Assembly: GCF_937863835.1 (NCBI RefSeq)
Contig: NZ_CALMHT010000110.1
Span: 1-63,869 of the forward strand
Direction of reading: 5' to 3'
Source: an uncultured Prevotella sp.
GTDB taxonomy: Bacteria; Bacteroidota; Bacteroidia; Bacteroidales; Bacteroidaceae
DNA: 63,869 bases
Each line of letters starts with the position of its first letter. Position 1 is the first letter of the stretch. Made by a program: the position numbers and the translations under genes. The notes below the pieces were generated by a model. That model ran no database searches. It was not told the DNA's origin and saw only the letters and a program-made list of their open reading frames with translations. This document shows, one piece after another, positions 1-9,155 of the stretch.

Positions 1-18
1 AAAAGAATTAAACGGGTA

Positions 19-501
19 TTATTGTTTCTGAATCAGGACTACGGCATAAGCGGATATACCTTCCTCACGGCCGGTAAAACCTAATTTTTCGGTCGTCGTA
101 GCTTTAATGGAGATATTGTCTTCGTCTGTGCCGATCACCTTCGCAAGACATTCCTTGATGGCCGGTACATGGGGATTTATCTTCGGACGTTCGGCACAAA
201 CAGTGGCATCGATATTACCGACGACATATCCCTTGGTCGCAATGAGTTCAATGGTTTTACGCAATAATATCTTACTGTCCACATTCAATGTCTCAGCCGA
301 GGTGTCTGGGAAATGATAACCGATATCACGCATATTGGCAGCACCTAAAAGGGCATCGCATATAGCATGTATCAACACGTCGGCGTCACTATGCCCCAGA
401 AGTCCCAAGGTATGCTCTATCTTGATACCGCCCAACCATAAGTCGCGACCTGCAACCAACTGATGGACATCATATCCTAATCCTACTCTGATAGTCATCA
501 T
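19..501 (-). CDS. ispF: 2-C-methyl-D-erythritol 2,4-cyclodiphosphate synthase
   Basis: IspF cyclises CDP-methylerythritol 2-phosphate to methylerythritol cyclodiphosphate in the MEP isoprenoid pathway, in the cytosol. The 160-residue length is typical. The family signature is visible: the N-terminal GLGYDVH supplies metal-binding Asp and His, HSDADVLIHAICDALLGA follows around residues 45-62, and the C-terminal ATTTEKLGFTGREEGI closes the fold. Two ATGs stand side by side at 501 and 498. The first overlaps the porV stop as ATGA, which points to translational coupling. Another MEP gene, dxr, lies about 31 kb away on the other strand. Confidence 0.96.
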   Translation of the reverse strand: MMTIRVGLGYDVHQLVAGRDLWLGGIKIEHTLGLLGHSDADVLIHAICDALLGAANMRDIGYHFPDTSAETLNVDSKILLRKTIELIATKGYVVGNIDATVCAERPKINPHVPAIKECLAKVIGTDEDNISIKATTTEKLGFTGREEGISAYAVVLIQKQ

Positions 502-1676
502 CTGCGTTTGAAAAGGTCTTTAATACCATCCATATCAAATGAAAGAGAGAAGCGCAATGTCTGATCCAGAGGATTGCTCTTTGCAGTGGCTATGACATAA
601 CCGCAATCCAAAGAGAATACGCTCATCTTAAACCCGGCACCGACAGTGAAATATTTAAGATTTCCCTTATTGGCCGACTGATCATGATATCCTGCGCGCA
701 AAGCGAACTTATCATGATAAATATATTCCGCACCGACACTCCATTGTATTTCCTGCAGTTCTTCCTTGAATCCACCGGGGGCATCACTGAAACTCTTGAA
801 GATACCGGCAATGGAAGATACATCATAATAATCTGTTATCTTACGTTGCTCATAAGCCTCCTGTGTTTCGTCATCACCTTTTTTAGGTACGGTAGGTACC
901 AGCAGTTTGTTGGCATCGGCAGCTATCGTAAATCTGTTATATTCATCGATAGGGACCATCAATGCGGCGCCTATACGAAGATTGGTAGGAATAAATTCAC
1001 TATAATCAGAACCTCCGAAAGTGATCTTACTACCAATATTGCTGATATTCATACCAAGTCCTAACTGACATTCACGGTTTCCTATATTAATATAGTCATT
1101 GTAATAGCATGCTATATCGGCGGCGAAAGCGGAACCGGGTGACGTATCTTCAGTATAATCGTAAGTAAGGTCGGAATAAATCCATCTCACTGCAGCAGCA
1201 ATAGAGAATTTCTCACTGAGCATCAAGGAATATGCGACATCCATTGACATCTCATAAGGTTTAATGGTCATATCATTACTGCCACTTTGGTCACTGGATG
1301 TCATCACTTCACCTAAAGAGAAATAACGGAGCGAACCCGAAACGGCACTGTGTTCACCGATGCGATAGTAACCTGCGAGATAAGCCAAATCCATATCGTT
1401 GACCAACTGGCGAAGCCACGGTGTATAATTGAGAGCGACACCGGCGCGACTGATACAGAAAGGATATTTGGCAGGATTCCAATATTGGGAGTTGACATCA
1501 GGGTCGGTAGCTACACCTACATCACCCATTGCCCCTGCACGGGCATCCGGCGCAATCGTCTGGGATGTGACAGATGAATTCACAGGGTTAAACATATCCG
1601 TTTTGTCATCGGCACTGATCGTGAGGGTGATGACAAGAAGTATCAATACGGTGATGATTCTCAGATTATCTTTCAT
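498..1676 (-). CDS. porV: Type IX secretion system outer membrane protein PorV (LptO)
   Basis: PorV is the FadL-like outer-membrane beta-barrel that shuttles type IX secretion cargo to the PorU attachment complex. The protein is 392 residues with a signal peptide at about 1-22. The PorV-typical segment RAGAMGDVGVATDPDVNSQYWNPAK follows, read here as two parts, and after it come alternating beta-strand-like segments to the C terminus. The gene sits directly downstream of porU on the same strand, as in Porphyromonas gingivalis where PorU and PorV are adjacent. It overlaps ispF by 4 nt. A 103-bp gap separates it from porU, and I see no clear TAnnTTTG promoter there. Confidence 0.93.
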   Translation of the reverse strand: MKDNLRIITVLILLVITLTISADDKTDMFNPVNSSVTSQTIAPDARAGAMGDVGVATDPDVNSQYWNPAKYPFCISRAGVALNYTPWLRQLVNDMDLAYLAGYYRIGEHSAVSGSLRYFSLGEVMTSSDQSGSNDMTIKPYEMSMDVAYSLMLSEKFSIAAAVRWIYSDLTYDYTEDTSPGSAFAADIACYYNDYINIGNRECQLGLGMNISNIGSKITFGGSDYSEFIPTNLRIGAALMVPIDEYNRFTIAADANKLLVPTVPKKGDDETQEAYEQRKITDYYDVSSIAGIFKSFSDAPGGFKEELQEIQWSVGAEYIYHDKFALRAGYHDQSANKGNLKYFTVGAGFKMSVFSLDCGYVIATAKSNPLDQTLRFSLSFDMDGIKDLFKRR

Positions 1677-1779
1677 TCTAAATATATTTCGTTCGTAATG
1701 GGAAGGGTACTCCGTAAAGTACTCCTAATAATAACTACATTGATTTGCAATTATTGTGCTATTATTGTTTCTTAATATT

Positions 1780-4700
1780 TTAATTGTTAATAATTATCAG
1801 TTTTTGAGCCTTAGACACTTTATCACTGCCGTCACTGCCCAGTCGTATCCGATACAAATAGACACCTGTCTGCAATTTGGCACCACTGTCTGTCGTTAAA
1901 TCCCATGTCAGTGTGGATGTATTGGACGAGGCTGTTTCACTGGTTGTCGTTTTATACAACTGGCGACCACTTAAATCGAATATGTCCAATTCTATATCCA
2001 CATTGCTTCCCGACCTATCATGATTGATGATGAATGTAGTGGTGGAGGTTGCCGGATTATTAGTACAGTCCACACTGAAAAAATTGGGTGACAGGGCACT
2101 GACTACATAAAAACTCAACTCGGCGGTTGACGGGTTGTTCAGAATGTCCCATGCACGGAACTTCAGTTGATGGAGGCCCTCTGTCAATTCCGGGATACTA
2201 TATCCAACCGTTCCAGATGTGTAACTACCGAAATCATATTGGAAATAATCATTTAAGACGTATGTCTGTGACATATCACCATCAATAATCAGTTCCAAAT
2301 CATGACCTATGCCGTTTCCGGAAGCATTGATGCCATCATTATCGGCCACCTGTGCAACGAAATACGGTGTGGTATTCACATTCCCGTTATTTACGAATGA
2401 GGAGGAATTGAGATAACAATAAATCGAAGGTCCCAGAGAATCATTTTTGGCAATGTCAGAACCTCCAAGGGTAAAATCATCGCTATAACCGCCCGCCTCT
2501 TCCGAAAGATCATTGTTGACGGCATACAAATTAATCATCCCTGAACCATTATTATATGAGATGTCCTTAGCTACAGCAAAGACGAATGAGAATGTTCCGT
2601 TCTTCACACTGTCGTTGCCTGTATATAATGTATTGGGACGGTCTTGATATGTGAACAAAGCACCGGAGCCTCCGACATTGTTCTTACATACGACTGTATC
2701 TACACAATCTCTCACCGTTGATGTTAATATGCCGTTAAAGGATGTATCAAGGGATGAATTCTTACTGATATGTCCATTTACCGTAACTTTACTTCCTGCC
2801 TTGATTTGAATCGTTCTTCCTGAACTTACTGATGTTCCGTTGATGTCATCCACTACTGCGGCTGATGACGGATAGGAAAGGACTAAGGCCGGGTCGCCCA
2901 ACAATGTATATTGCAATTTATTGGCGGATGTATCCGTCTTTTTGTTGATTAACTCATTCTTGGCCAGACGGACAGCCTCTCCGATACTATTCCTTACTCC
3001 ATCCGTGGAACCTAGAACATAAGTTGTAAAGGCTGTATTCATAATAGAATTGTAACTGGAGTATACAGTACGTGTCGTACCATAAAACGCCAATGCACCT
3101 CCACCTGAATTAAGCAAGGCCTGTTCACCTATATTCTCTGTCTGTCCGTCGAAAGGCATGATATCACAAGATGCTGTTACCCAAAGAGGCAAATGTGTAG
3201 ATGACGTCTCTTTGAAATCACTTGTCGTCAATACATATTCATGAGAGAATGCGGCTGGCGAACCATGACCTGTATAATTAAATATCAAGGCACCTTTGTT
3301 CATCAACTGCTTTAAGACCTTCGCCACCTCCGGATACCGGTCTCCCGTTGACGTCGATACTCTTGGATAGGCATCCCAGTAAATTCTTTTTACGATAAAA
3401 TCAGGACGTGCCGACTCTACGATTTTGGCTACTTTCTCCGCACCTGTCATGTGTATGTTCTGGTCGCCGTCACCTAATGTCCCATCATCGGCCAATATGC
3501 AAACTTTACTTTGCCAATTGCCGGCATTCTCATTATTCCGATAACTAATTACTTTATCAACCATGATTTTTGCCTCCGCCGCATCACGTACAGGGAATCG
3601 TCCCACGGCTATATCCGGTTTATCTGAATAAAGGGAACCGCCCTCACCGTCGTTCATAAGACAAAAATAGCCGTCGTCTACATAACAGTCTGTCTCACTG
3701 AATGAATTGTCACTTTCATAACATAAGAGAAAATCATCTGGATCATAACTGGTCCAGTCTGATGTTAACATTCTGTTATCCCAGGCTCCATCTCCAAACA
3801 GGACAAGGTATTTGGGACGGTCTGCATCATTTTCCGATTTGTCATAAAGCATCTTCATATACCTGCGATAGGCACTTGCATCCGGGGTTCCGCTCGAAAA
3901 CTCATTATATAACTCATCGGCGGGAACAATACGGACACGCATCGTATCCTTGCTTTCGTGCAATTCTTTTAATCTTTCGGCCTGTGCCGTCAACTTACCC
4001 GACAAGGGCACTATGATAACCATATCGTATGCGCTGTCGGCATGAAGGTCCTGATTGGTTATACGATACAGATAGTCGGGGACGGAAAAAGCATCCGTAG
4101 ACAACTTCGGTTCTTTCTTCGGTTGATCGTAATACAATGATATATAATCAAGGCGCATCGTTCCACCTGAAGTCTCAGTGACCAGTATCTTATTTGACGA
4201 CTGGATGTTCTTGACCGAGAATGTCTGTGTCGTTTCCGACGCCTTCTCATACTCGCCGGGCGCATTGATATACATGGTGCCGACCACGCTGTCATTGACA
4301 GAGATACTTGCAACCGTATATTTATCGGCGGTTAAAGCGACCGTTACACTGCCACTGGATGTAAACCCGGGAGACGTGAGTGTATATGTTTTGGATGAAC
4401 CGCTGCTATACTTATAACTATCAAATAGATTCCTTCCTCCTGAGAACCATGCATAGTTGTCTACTTCATATAATGTATGGTAATCATCACCGGACGGATA
4501 AAACGAACTTACAAAAGATGTGCTGTCTACACTGGTCGGTTCGGTATCCGATTCGGTTATCAAATAATAGCCGTAATCCGAATAGGGATTCCGGGTCCGT
4601 ATCTTTGTATCGGTTGTACTCCATGATATGGGACCCTGTGCATAAAACAGACGTTTCCCTCCAATCGTACAAGTAGGAACTTCTTTCAGATCGTCGGTCG

Positions 4701-5331
4701 ACTTGATATAATCTGCCGTAAGGGCTTCGGGTTGCATGGCTCCGCCATATCCGTATATTTTGACTTTACTAAGGTCGCTAAAGCCCGCTTTCTTTATCAG
4801 TTCACTGGTCAACTGAAATACACCGCTTTTCGACACACGTATCTTGGCCCACTCACCCGTAGCCAAGACAGAATGGCTCGCATATCTTTCACTCGAGGTT
4901 GTACTCCTCGTCTGCAAAGTTGCCGACTTGGCTTTGTGGACGGCCGAAGATGTCTTCTTGAGCATAAAACTTACAATTTTCTGGTATTTTCCATTCCTAT
5001 ATACAATTGGTATAAATGAAATGTCCAGAAAACCTTTATCTTTGTCCAAACTTACATTCTGACTGATAATTGGTGACGATGGTAAAGTGTCACTGGTAAT
5101 GGATTTGTATTTTAGTATATCCTGTTCACTCATATCCATATATTCAGGATATTCAATGGATATAGAATATATAGAATCCGAATAATCGACACCTAAAGGA
5201 TAGGAGTATTGAAAACATGGAAGAATTCTATCAATTTTGACATCATCTGATGTCAAATTGAAAAACTGCTGTCCGCTAACATTTATAATACCAGCAAACA
5301 GTAATACGAATCCTACTAACAGTTTTCTCAT
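1780..5331 (-). CDS. porU: Type IX secretion system sortase PorU (C25 peptidase family)
   Basis: PorU is the cell-surface, gingipain-like cysteine transpeptidase that removes the C-terminal signal of type IX cargo and attaches it to A-LPS. This protein has 1183 residues and a signal peptide at about 1-20. A C25 peptidase fold occupies roughly residues 430-830. The catalytic pair is readable as His in YTGHGS (about H689) and Cys in VTASCDIMPFD (about C722). The C terminus carries a CTD-like Ig domain ending QTGVYLYRIRLG and KLIIINN. P. gingivalis PorU likewise keeps a C-terminal domain. The start overlaps the upstream FAH-family stop by 4 nt (ATGA), so the two genes are probably co-translated. 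Confidence 0.94.
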   Translation of the reverse strand: MRKLLVGFVLLFAGIINVSGQQFFNLTSDDVKIDRILPCFQYSYPLGVDYSDSIYSISIEYPEYMDMSEQDILKYKSITSDTLPSSPIISQNVSLDKDKGFLDISFIPIVYRNGKYQKIVSFMLKKTSSAVHKAKSATLQTRSTTSSERYASHSVLATGEWAKIRVSKSGVFQLTSELIKKAGFSDLSKVKIYGYGGAMQPEALTADYIKSTDDLKEVPTCTIGGKRLFYAQGPISWSTTDTKIRTRNPYSDYGYYLITESDTEPTSVDSTSFVSSFYPSGDDYHTLYEVDNYAWFSGGRNLFDSYKYSSGSSKTYTLTSPGFTSSGSVTVALTADKYTVASISVNDSVVGTMYINAPGEYEKASETTQTFSVKNIQSSNKILVTETSGGTMRLDYISLYYDQPKKEPKLSTDAFSVPDYLYRITNQDLHADSAYDMVIIVPLSGKLTAQAERLKELHESKDTMRVRIVPADELYNEFSSGTPDASAYRRYMKMLYDKSENDADRPKYLVLFGDGAWDNRMLTSDWTSYDPDDFLLCYESDNSFSETDCYVDDGYFCLMNDGEGGSLYSDKPDIAVGRFPVRDAAEAKIMVDKVISYRNNENAGNWQSKVCILADDGTLGDGDQNIHMTGAEKVAKIVESARPDFIVKRIYWDAYPRVSTSTGDRYPEVAKVLKQLMNKGALIFNYTGHGSPAAFSHEYVLTTSDFKETSSTHLPLWVTASCDIMPFDGQTENIGEQALLNSGGGALAFYGTTRTVYSSYNSIMNTAFTTYVLGSTDGVRNSIGEAVRLAKNELINKKTDTSANKLQYTLLGDPALVLSYPSSAAVVDDINGTSVSSGRTIQIKAGSKVTVNGHISKNSSLDTSFNGILTSTVRDCVDTVVCKNNVGGSGALFTYQDRPNTLYTGNDSVKNGTFSFVFAVAKDISYNNGSGMINLYAVNNDLSEEAGGYSDDFTLGGSDIAKNDSLGPSIYCYLNSSSFVNNGNVNTTPYFVAQVADNDGINASGNGIGHDLELIIDGDMSQTYVLNDYFQYDFGSYTSGTVGYSIPELTEGLHQLKFRAWDILNNPSTAELSFYVVSALSPNFFSVDCTNNPATSTTTFIINHDRSGSNVDIELDIFDLSGRQLYKTTTSETASSNTSTLTWDLTTDSGAKLQTGVYLYRIRLGSDGSDKVSKAQKLIIINN

Positions 5332-5945
5332 TTAACGTTAAATTCCAATACTTTCCTGTCTTCTATGTATCCGGTAAGATGATCGTCTATGTGTACAGGC
5401 CCTACTCCCATTGGGGTTCCTGTGTATAGGATATCCCCTGTCTTAAGGGTAAAAAACTTGCTGATATATGCAATGATCTCATCCACTTTATACAGCATGT
5501 CACTACTACATCCTTCCTGCACTGTCTTCCCATTTATATCCAAATGAAAATGTATGGCCTGAATGTCTCGAAACTTTTCAATATTGACCCATTCCCCGAT
5601 AGCGGCGGAACCATCAAAGCCCTTGCAGATATCCCACGGTTTCCCCTCTGCGCGCAATTTTTTCTGCAAATCGCGGGCGGTAAAGTCAATCCCCACGGTC
5701 ACTGCATCATAATACCTGTAAGCGAAACGTTCGGGAATACTTTTACCTAGACGACTTATACGTACCACCAATTCGGTTTCATAGTCTACCTGTTTACAGA
5801 AATCAGGTATGAAGAACGGCTTTTTATCCTTTAGTAAAGCGGAGTCCGCCTTAGTGAAAATCACCGGTTCCTCTGGCTTATATAACGTACCATCCAACTC
5901 TTTATTGTGTTGGATATAATTCATTCCGATTGCAAATATCTTCAT
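5328..5945 (-). CDS. Fumarylacetoacetate hydrolase family protein
   Basis: A 205-residue cytosolic protein of the FAH superfamily, whose members hydrolyse or decarboxylate acylpyruvate-like beta-diketo acids (acylpyruvase or oxaloacetate decarboxylase type). The metal-binding acidic residues are visible in DYETELVVRI and GIDFTARDLQ. KPWDICKGFDGSAAIGEW and ILYTGTPMGVGPV are also family-typical. Its length matches the short, single-domain class. It is the first gene of the minus-strand FAH-porU-porV-ispF run and overlaps porU by 4 nt. The true substrate cannot be read from sequence. No functional link to type IX secretion is known to me. Confidence 0.9.
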   Translation of the reverse strand: MKIFAIGMNYIQHNKELDGTLYKPEEPVIFTKADSALLKDKKPFFIPDFCKQVDYETELVVRISRLGKSIPERFAYRYYDAVTVGIDFTARDLQKKLRAEGKPWDICKGFDGSAAIGEWVNIEKFRDIQAIHFHLDINGKTVQEGCSSDMLYKVDEIIAYISKFFTLKTGDILYTGTPMGVGPVHIDDHLTGYIEDRKVLEFNVK

Positions 5946-5963
5946 TTCCTTAATATTACAAAA

Positions 5964-5996
5964 AGGCGCCTGCCCTTTATTACAGAACAGACGCCT
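5964..5996 (-). terminator. Rho-independent terminator of rpsB-tsf
   Basis: On the minus strand a 9-bp stem AGGCGTCTG / CAGGCGCCT (one G-T pair) with a 15-nt loop is followed by TTTTTG. It lies 26 nt past the tsf stop and just before the FAH-family gene, so it should separate the ribosomal operon from the porU operon. Confidence 0.8.
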
Positions 5997-6022
5997 CTTA
6001 TATTCTATTGTTAAAATTCTAA

Positions 6023-7015
6023 TTATTCAGCACGAAGTGTAAAACGCTTAAATGCAACTACAGTAAGTTCCTTATCTGTAGATTTCAGATAATCTGATAC
6101 ACTCATCTTAGAGTCCTGAATGAATTCCTGATTTAGCAAACATGAATCCTTGAAGAACTTAGCCATACGACCTTTTGCGATGTTTTGAACCATCTGCTCA
6201 GGTAGGTTAGCTGCTTTCTGTTCTGCTGTTTCAGCCTTAATCTTACGGATCTCTTCAGCCTGAGCTTCTGTGATATTGCCCTTAGCAATACCTTCAGCGA
6301 GGTGCTCCTCGTTTTCAGAGATATAAAGATTGAAGCCAGCCTTTCTTAATGCAGCCTCAACAGCCTTGGCAACTTGCTCTTCCTTTGTCTTCTCGATAGC
6401 AACCTTCAACTCAGTATCTTTCACTTCCTGAGGAACGCTTGCTTCATCAAGAGCTACTGGATTCATAGCAGCTACCTGCATAGCTATTGCATGAGCCTGC
6501 TCTTCTGCAGCTTTGTTTGTCTGAACCATTGTACACAGGAGATGTTTACCCATGTGGTCATAAACAGATACGTTATCACCTTCGATAAAGTTGTAACCGT
6601 CAAGTTCCATCTTTTCACCTGTAATACCAGAACGGGCTACTACGGCATCTTCTACCTTAGTTCCATCTGATAATGTAAGTGCTTTCACTTCATCAAGACT
6701 CTTAGCCTTTGCTGCAACAGCAGCATCAAGGATGTCCTGAGTAAGTTTAATATAATCTGCACCATTGGCAACAAAGTCTGTTTCACACTTTAAAGCTACA
6801 ATTGCAGCAAAGCCATTAGCAGCCTTAACAAGTACACAGCCGTTGGAAGTTTCACGGTCACTACGCTTTGCAGCGATAGCCTGACCCTTCTCACGGATTA
6901 TTTCTACAGCTTTGTCGAAATCGCCTTCAGTTTCTGTGAGGGCTTTTTTGCAATCGGCAAGACCGGCGCCGGTCATTTTGCGGATTTTCTGTATATCAGC
7001 TATTGATACAGCCAT
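6023..7015 (-). CDS. tsf: Translation elongation factor Ts
   Basis: EF-Ts is the guanine nucleotide exchange factor for EF-Tu. The 330-residue protein opens with the canonical UBA-like N-terminal module (IQKIRKMTGAGLADCKKAL) and the TDFVAN motif near residues 80-85. The core and C-terminal modules follow, with a family-typical ending. The ATG is preceded by rpsB only 37 bp upstream, the universal rpsB-tsf pair. A strong terminator follows. Nothing appears unusual. Confidence 0.98.
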   Translation of the reverse strand: MAVSIADIQKIRKMTGAGLADCKKALTETEGDFDKAVEIIREKGQAIAAKRSDRETSNGCVLVKAANGFAAIVALKCETDFVANGADYIKLTQDILDAAVAAKAKSLDEVKALTLSDGTKVEDAVVARSGITGEKMELDGYNFIEGDNVSVYDHMGKHLLCTMVQTNKAAEEQAHAIAMQVAAMNPVALDEASVPQEVKDTELKVAIEKTKEEQVAKAVEAALRKAGFNLYISENEEHLAEGIAKGNITEAQAEEIRKIKAETAEQKAANLPEQMVQNIAKGRMAKFFKDSCLLNQEFIQDSKMSVSDYLKSTDKELTVVAFKRFTLRAE

Positions 7016-7052
7016 TTTTATTTAATTTACTAAATGATTTATACTATAATTA

Positions 7053-7919
7053 TTAAGCCTCAGCAGGAGTTTCCTCTTCTTTTTCTGCTGGAGCTTCAGC
7101 TGGTGTTTCTGCAACTTCCTCAGCTTCAGCCTTAGGAGCTTCTTTACGAGCCTTGCGAGCACGTGGCTTCTTTACTTCGCCTTCAGCAGATTCATCCTGC
7201 TCGTTTGATGCTTTTTCGTCAGCCTTTTCAGCTTTGCGCTCTTCAAGACCTTCTGAGATTGCACCACAACAAGCACCTAAGATAACTTCTACACTATCTT
7301 TAGCGTCATCATTTGCTGGAATAACGAAATCGATGTTGTTAGGATTTGAGTTGGTATCAACAATACCGAAAACAGGAATACCCAAACGATTAGCCTCTTT
7401 TACAGCAATGGCCTCTTTCATAACATCAATTACGAAAAGTGCTGAAGGAAGACGTGTAAGGTCTGCAATAGAACCTAAGTTCTTCTCCAGTTTAGCACGC
7501 TGACGGCTGATCTGTAGGATTTCACGTTTTGACAGGTTTGCATAAGTACCATCATTCATCAGTTTATCGATGTTCGCCATTTTCTTAACAGCCTTACGGA
7601 TTGTTGGGAAGTTGGTGAGCATACCGCCCGGCCAGCGCTCAATTACGTATGGCATGTTAACGCTGGCTGCTTTTTCAGCAACCACGTCCTTAGATTGTTT
7701 TTTAGTAGCGACGAACAGTATTTTCTTTCCTGATTTGGCAATCTGTTTCAAAGCTTCAGCAGCTTCATCAACTTTAGCTACAGTCTTATGCAGATCAATG
7801 ATATGAATACCGTTACGCTCCATAAATATATAAGGAGCCATTGCAGGATTCCATTTACGCTTCAAGTGACCGAAATGACATCCAGCCTCTAACAACATAT
7901 CAAAATTTGTTCTTGACAT
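7053..7919 (-). CDS. rpsB: 30S ribosomal protein S2
   Basis: S2 is a structural protein of the small ribosomal subunit. The 288-residue protein begins MSRTNFDMLLEAGCHFGHLKRKWNPAM and contains FVATKKQSKDVV and ERWPGGMLTNFPTI, all S2 hallmarks. From about residue 225 it carries an acidic and alanine-rich tail (EERKAEKADEKA, then KARKEAPKAEAEE) that makes it longer than the E. coli protein. Extended low-complexity S2 tails are common in Bacteroidota. The gene heads the rpsB-tsf pair and follows a candidate structured leader at 7976-8029. Confidence 0.98.
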   Translation of the reverse strand: MSRTNFDMLLEAGCHFGHLKRKWNPAMAPYIFMERNGIHIIDLHKTVAKVDEAAEALKQIAKSGKKILFVATKKQSKDVVAEKAASVNMPYVIERWPGGMLTNFPTIRKAVKKMANIDKLMNDGTYANLSKREILQISRQRAKLEKNLGSIADLTRLPSALFVIDVMKEAIAVKEANRLGIPVFGIVDTNSNPNNIDFVIPANDDAKDSVEVILGACCGAISEGLEERKAEKADEKASNEQDESAEGEVKKPRARKARKEAPKAEAEEVAETPAEAPAEKEEETPAEA

Positions 7920-7975
7920 TTTCTTTTAATTTTAAATTGTTTACTTTCTTTTTTATTCTTAATTATTAGAATCAG

Positions 7976-8029
7976 CCGATGGGTAGCCCTCCCGATTAAA
8001 AAGGAGTCGCATCGGTTTAGATACTAAAC
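7976..8029 (-). promoter_or_regulatory. Candidate structured mRNA leader of rpsB
   Basis: The 134-nt space between rpsI and rpsB folds, on the minus strand, into two neighbouring hairpins. The first is GTTTAG-TAT-CTAAAC, with a perfect 6-bp stem (8015-8029). The second is CCGATG/CATCGG (8010-8015 with 7976-7981) enclosing CTCC/GGAG (8003-8006 with 7989-7992). Neither is followed by a T run, so termination is unlikely. S2 represses its own mRNA through a leader structure in enterobacteria. A similar role here is inference. Confidence 0.5.
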
Positions 8030-8054
8030 TCTTGCTTACGCGACATTCAGCAAA

Positions 8055-8441
8055 TTAACGTTTACTGAACTGGAAGCGACGACGAGCCTTTGGCTGTCCT
8101 GGTTTCTTACGCTCAACAGCACGTGAATCGCGAGTCATGAAACCTTTATCTTTCAGAGCTTTCTTGTCTTCAGCGTTGATTTTAACGAGTGCGCGGGCAA
8201 TTGCAAGACGCAAAGCCTGTGACTGACCTGTAAAACCACCACCGTCAAGGTTTGCTTTAATATCATATTTCTCAAGAGCTTCTAACAACTCTAGTGGCTG
8301 TTTAACAACATACTGGAGAATTGCTGATGGGAAATATTCTGTAATATCTTTCTTATTTATGGTAATCTTGCCTGTACCTTCGCTAACGTAAACACGTGCA
8401 ACTGCACTTTTACGGCGACCTAATGCATTAACTACTTCCAT
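8055..8441 (-). CDS. rpsI: 30S ribosomal protein S9
   Basis: S9 is a small-subunit ribosomal protein whose basic C-terminal tail reaches the P-site tRNA. The 128-residue sequence has ALGRRKSAVARVYV at the N terminus, GGGFTGQSQALRLAIARAL in the middle, and ends KKPGQPKARRRFQFSKR with the conserved terminal SKR. It lies 6 bp downstream of rplM, the usual rplM-rpsI pair. Confidence 0.98.
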   Translation of the reverse strand: MEVVNALGRRKSAVARVYVSEGTGKITINKKDITEYFPSAILQYVVKQPLELLEALEKYDIKANLDGGGFTGQSQALRLAIARALVKINAEDKKALKDKGFMTRDSRAVERKKPGQPKARRRFQFSKR

Positions 8442-8447
8442 CTTTAA

Positions 8448-8909
8448 TTATTTATACTGGTTAATATCAATTGATTTTGGCTGTTGAGCCTCTTTATTGT
8501 GCTCTGAACCATCGAAAACGTAGAGATTGTCCATCAAGCTACGACCTAAAGGACCTTTAGGAAGCATACCCTTAACGGCATGGCGGATAATCTTGTCGAT
8601 ACCGTCTTTACGATTACGCAATTCAGCTGGCGTATTAAAACGCTGACCACCTGGATAACCAGTATAACGTGTGTATACCTTATCTGTCTCTTTCTTTCCT
8701 GAGAAAACGACCTTAGCGGCATTGATGATAATAACATTATCTCCACAGTCTACATGAGGTGTGAAGTTTGGTTTGTACTTTCCGCGAAGCAGTTTTGCTA
8801 CTTTAGAGCACAAGCGGCCTACAATCTGGTCACTGGCGTCTACGATAACCCACTCCTTATTTACTGTTTCCTTGTTAGCGGAAATTGTTTTGTAACTTAA
8901 AGTGTTCAT
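8448..8909 (-). CDS. rplM: 50S ribosomal protein L13
   Basis: L13 is an early-assembly protein of the large ribosomal subunit. The 153-residue protein shows the family motifs WVIVDASDQIVGRLCSKVAKLLRGK, GDNVIIINAAKV, YTGYPGG and the HAVKGMLPKG.LGR region near residue 112. It is the first gene of the rplM-rpsI operon. A 135-nt leader starts at the TAnnTTTG box at 9049-9056 and may be autoregulatory. Confidence 0.98.
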   Translation of the reverse strand: MNTLSYKTISANKETVNKEWVIVDASDQIVGRLCSKVAKLLRGKYKPNFTPHVDCGDNVIIINAAKVVFSGKKETDKVYTRYTGYPGGQRFNTPAELRNRKDGIDKIIRHAVKGMLPKGPLGRSLMDNLYVFDGSEHNKEAQQPKSIDINQYK

Positions 8910-9007
8910 TTTGACTTTTAAATTGTTTAACTACTAAAAAACTTTTTTCTCTGAATGTCGATTCACTAACCATTGCACTCGGCCAAAGTACAACTATTAA
9001 CACTACA

Positions 9008-9045
9008 TCCGAAGGGATTCTAAGTTTATCCCCGAAATAATCGGA
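9008..9045 (-). promoter_or_regulatory. Candidate structured leader of rplM-rpsI mRNA
   Basis: Read on the minus strand, the first 40 nt of the predicted transcript can form TCCGA/TCGGA (9041-9045 with 9008-9012). This encloses GGGAT/ATCCC (9028-9032 with 9014-9018). The structure sits at the very 5' end of a leader of about 135 nt, long for this genome. Leader-mediated autoregulation is known for many ribosomal-protein operons, including some in Bacteroidia. Assignment to a known leader family needs a covariance-model search. Confidence 0.45.
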
Positions 9046-9048
9046 CTG

Positions 9049-9056
9049 CAAAGGTA
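9049..9056 (-). promoter_or_regulatory. Promoter -7 box of rplM-rpsI
   Basis: The minus strand reads TACCTTTG, a match to the Bacteroidota -7 consensus TAnnTTTG. Transcription should begin about 4-7 nt downstream, at the edge of the leader hairpin. No other candidate lies closer to rplM. Confidence 0.6.
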
Positions 9057-9155
9057 CAAAGTATAATCGGAAGTTGAAAATTAAGCGGGGTAAAAATATC
9101 TGATTTAATTATTATTATCTGAAATTTATAATTATTAACCTTTTGGTATATACTA

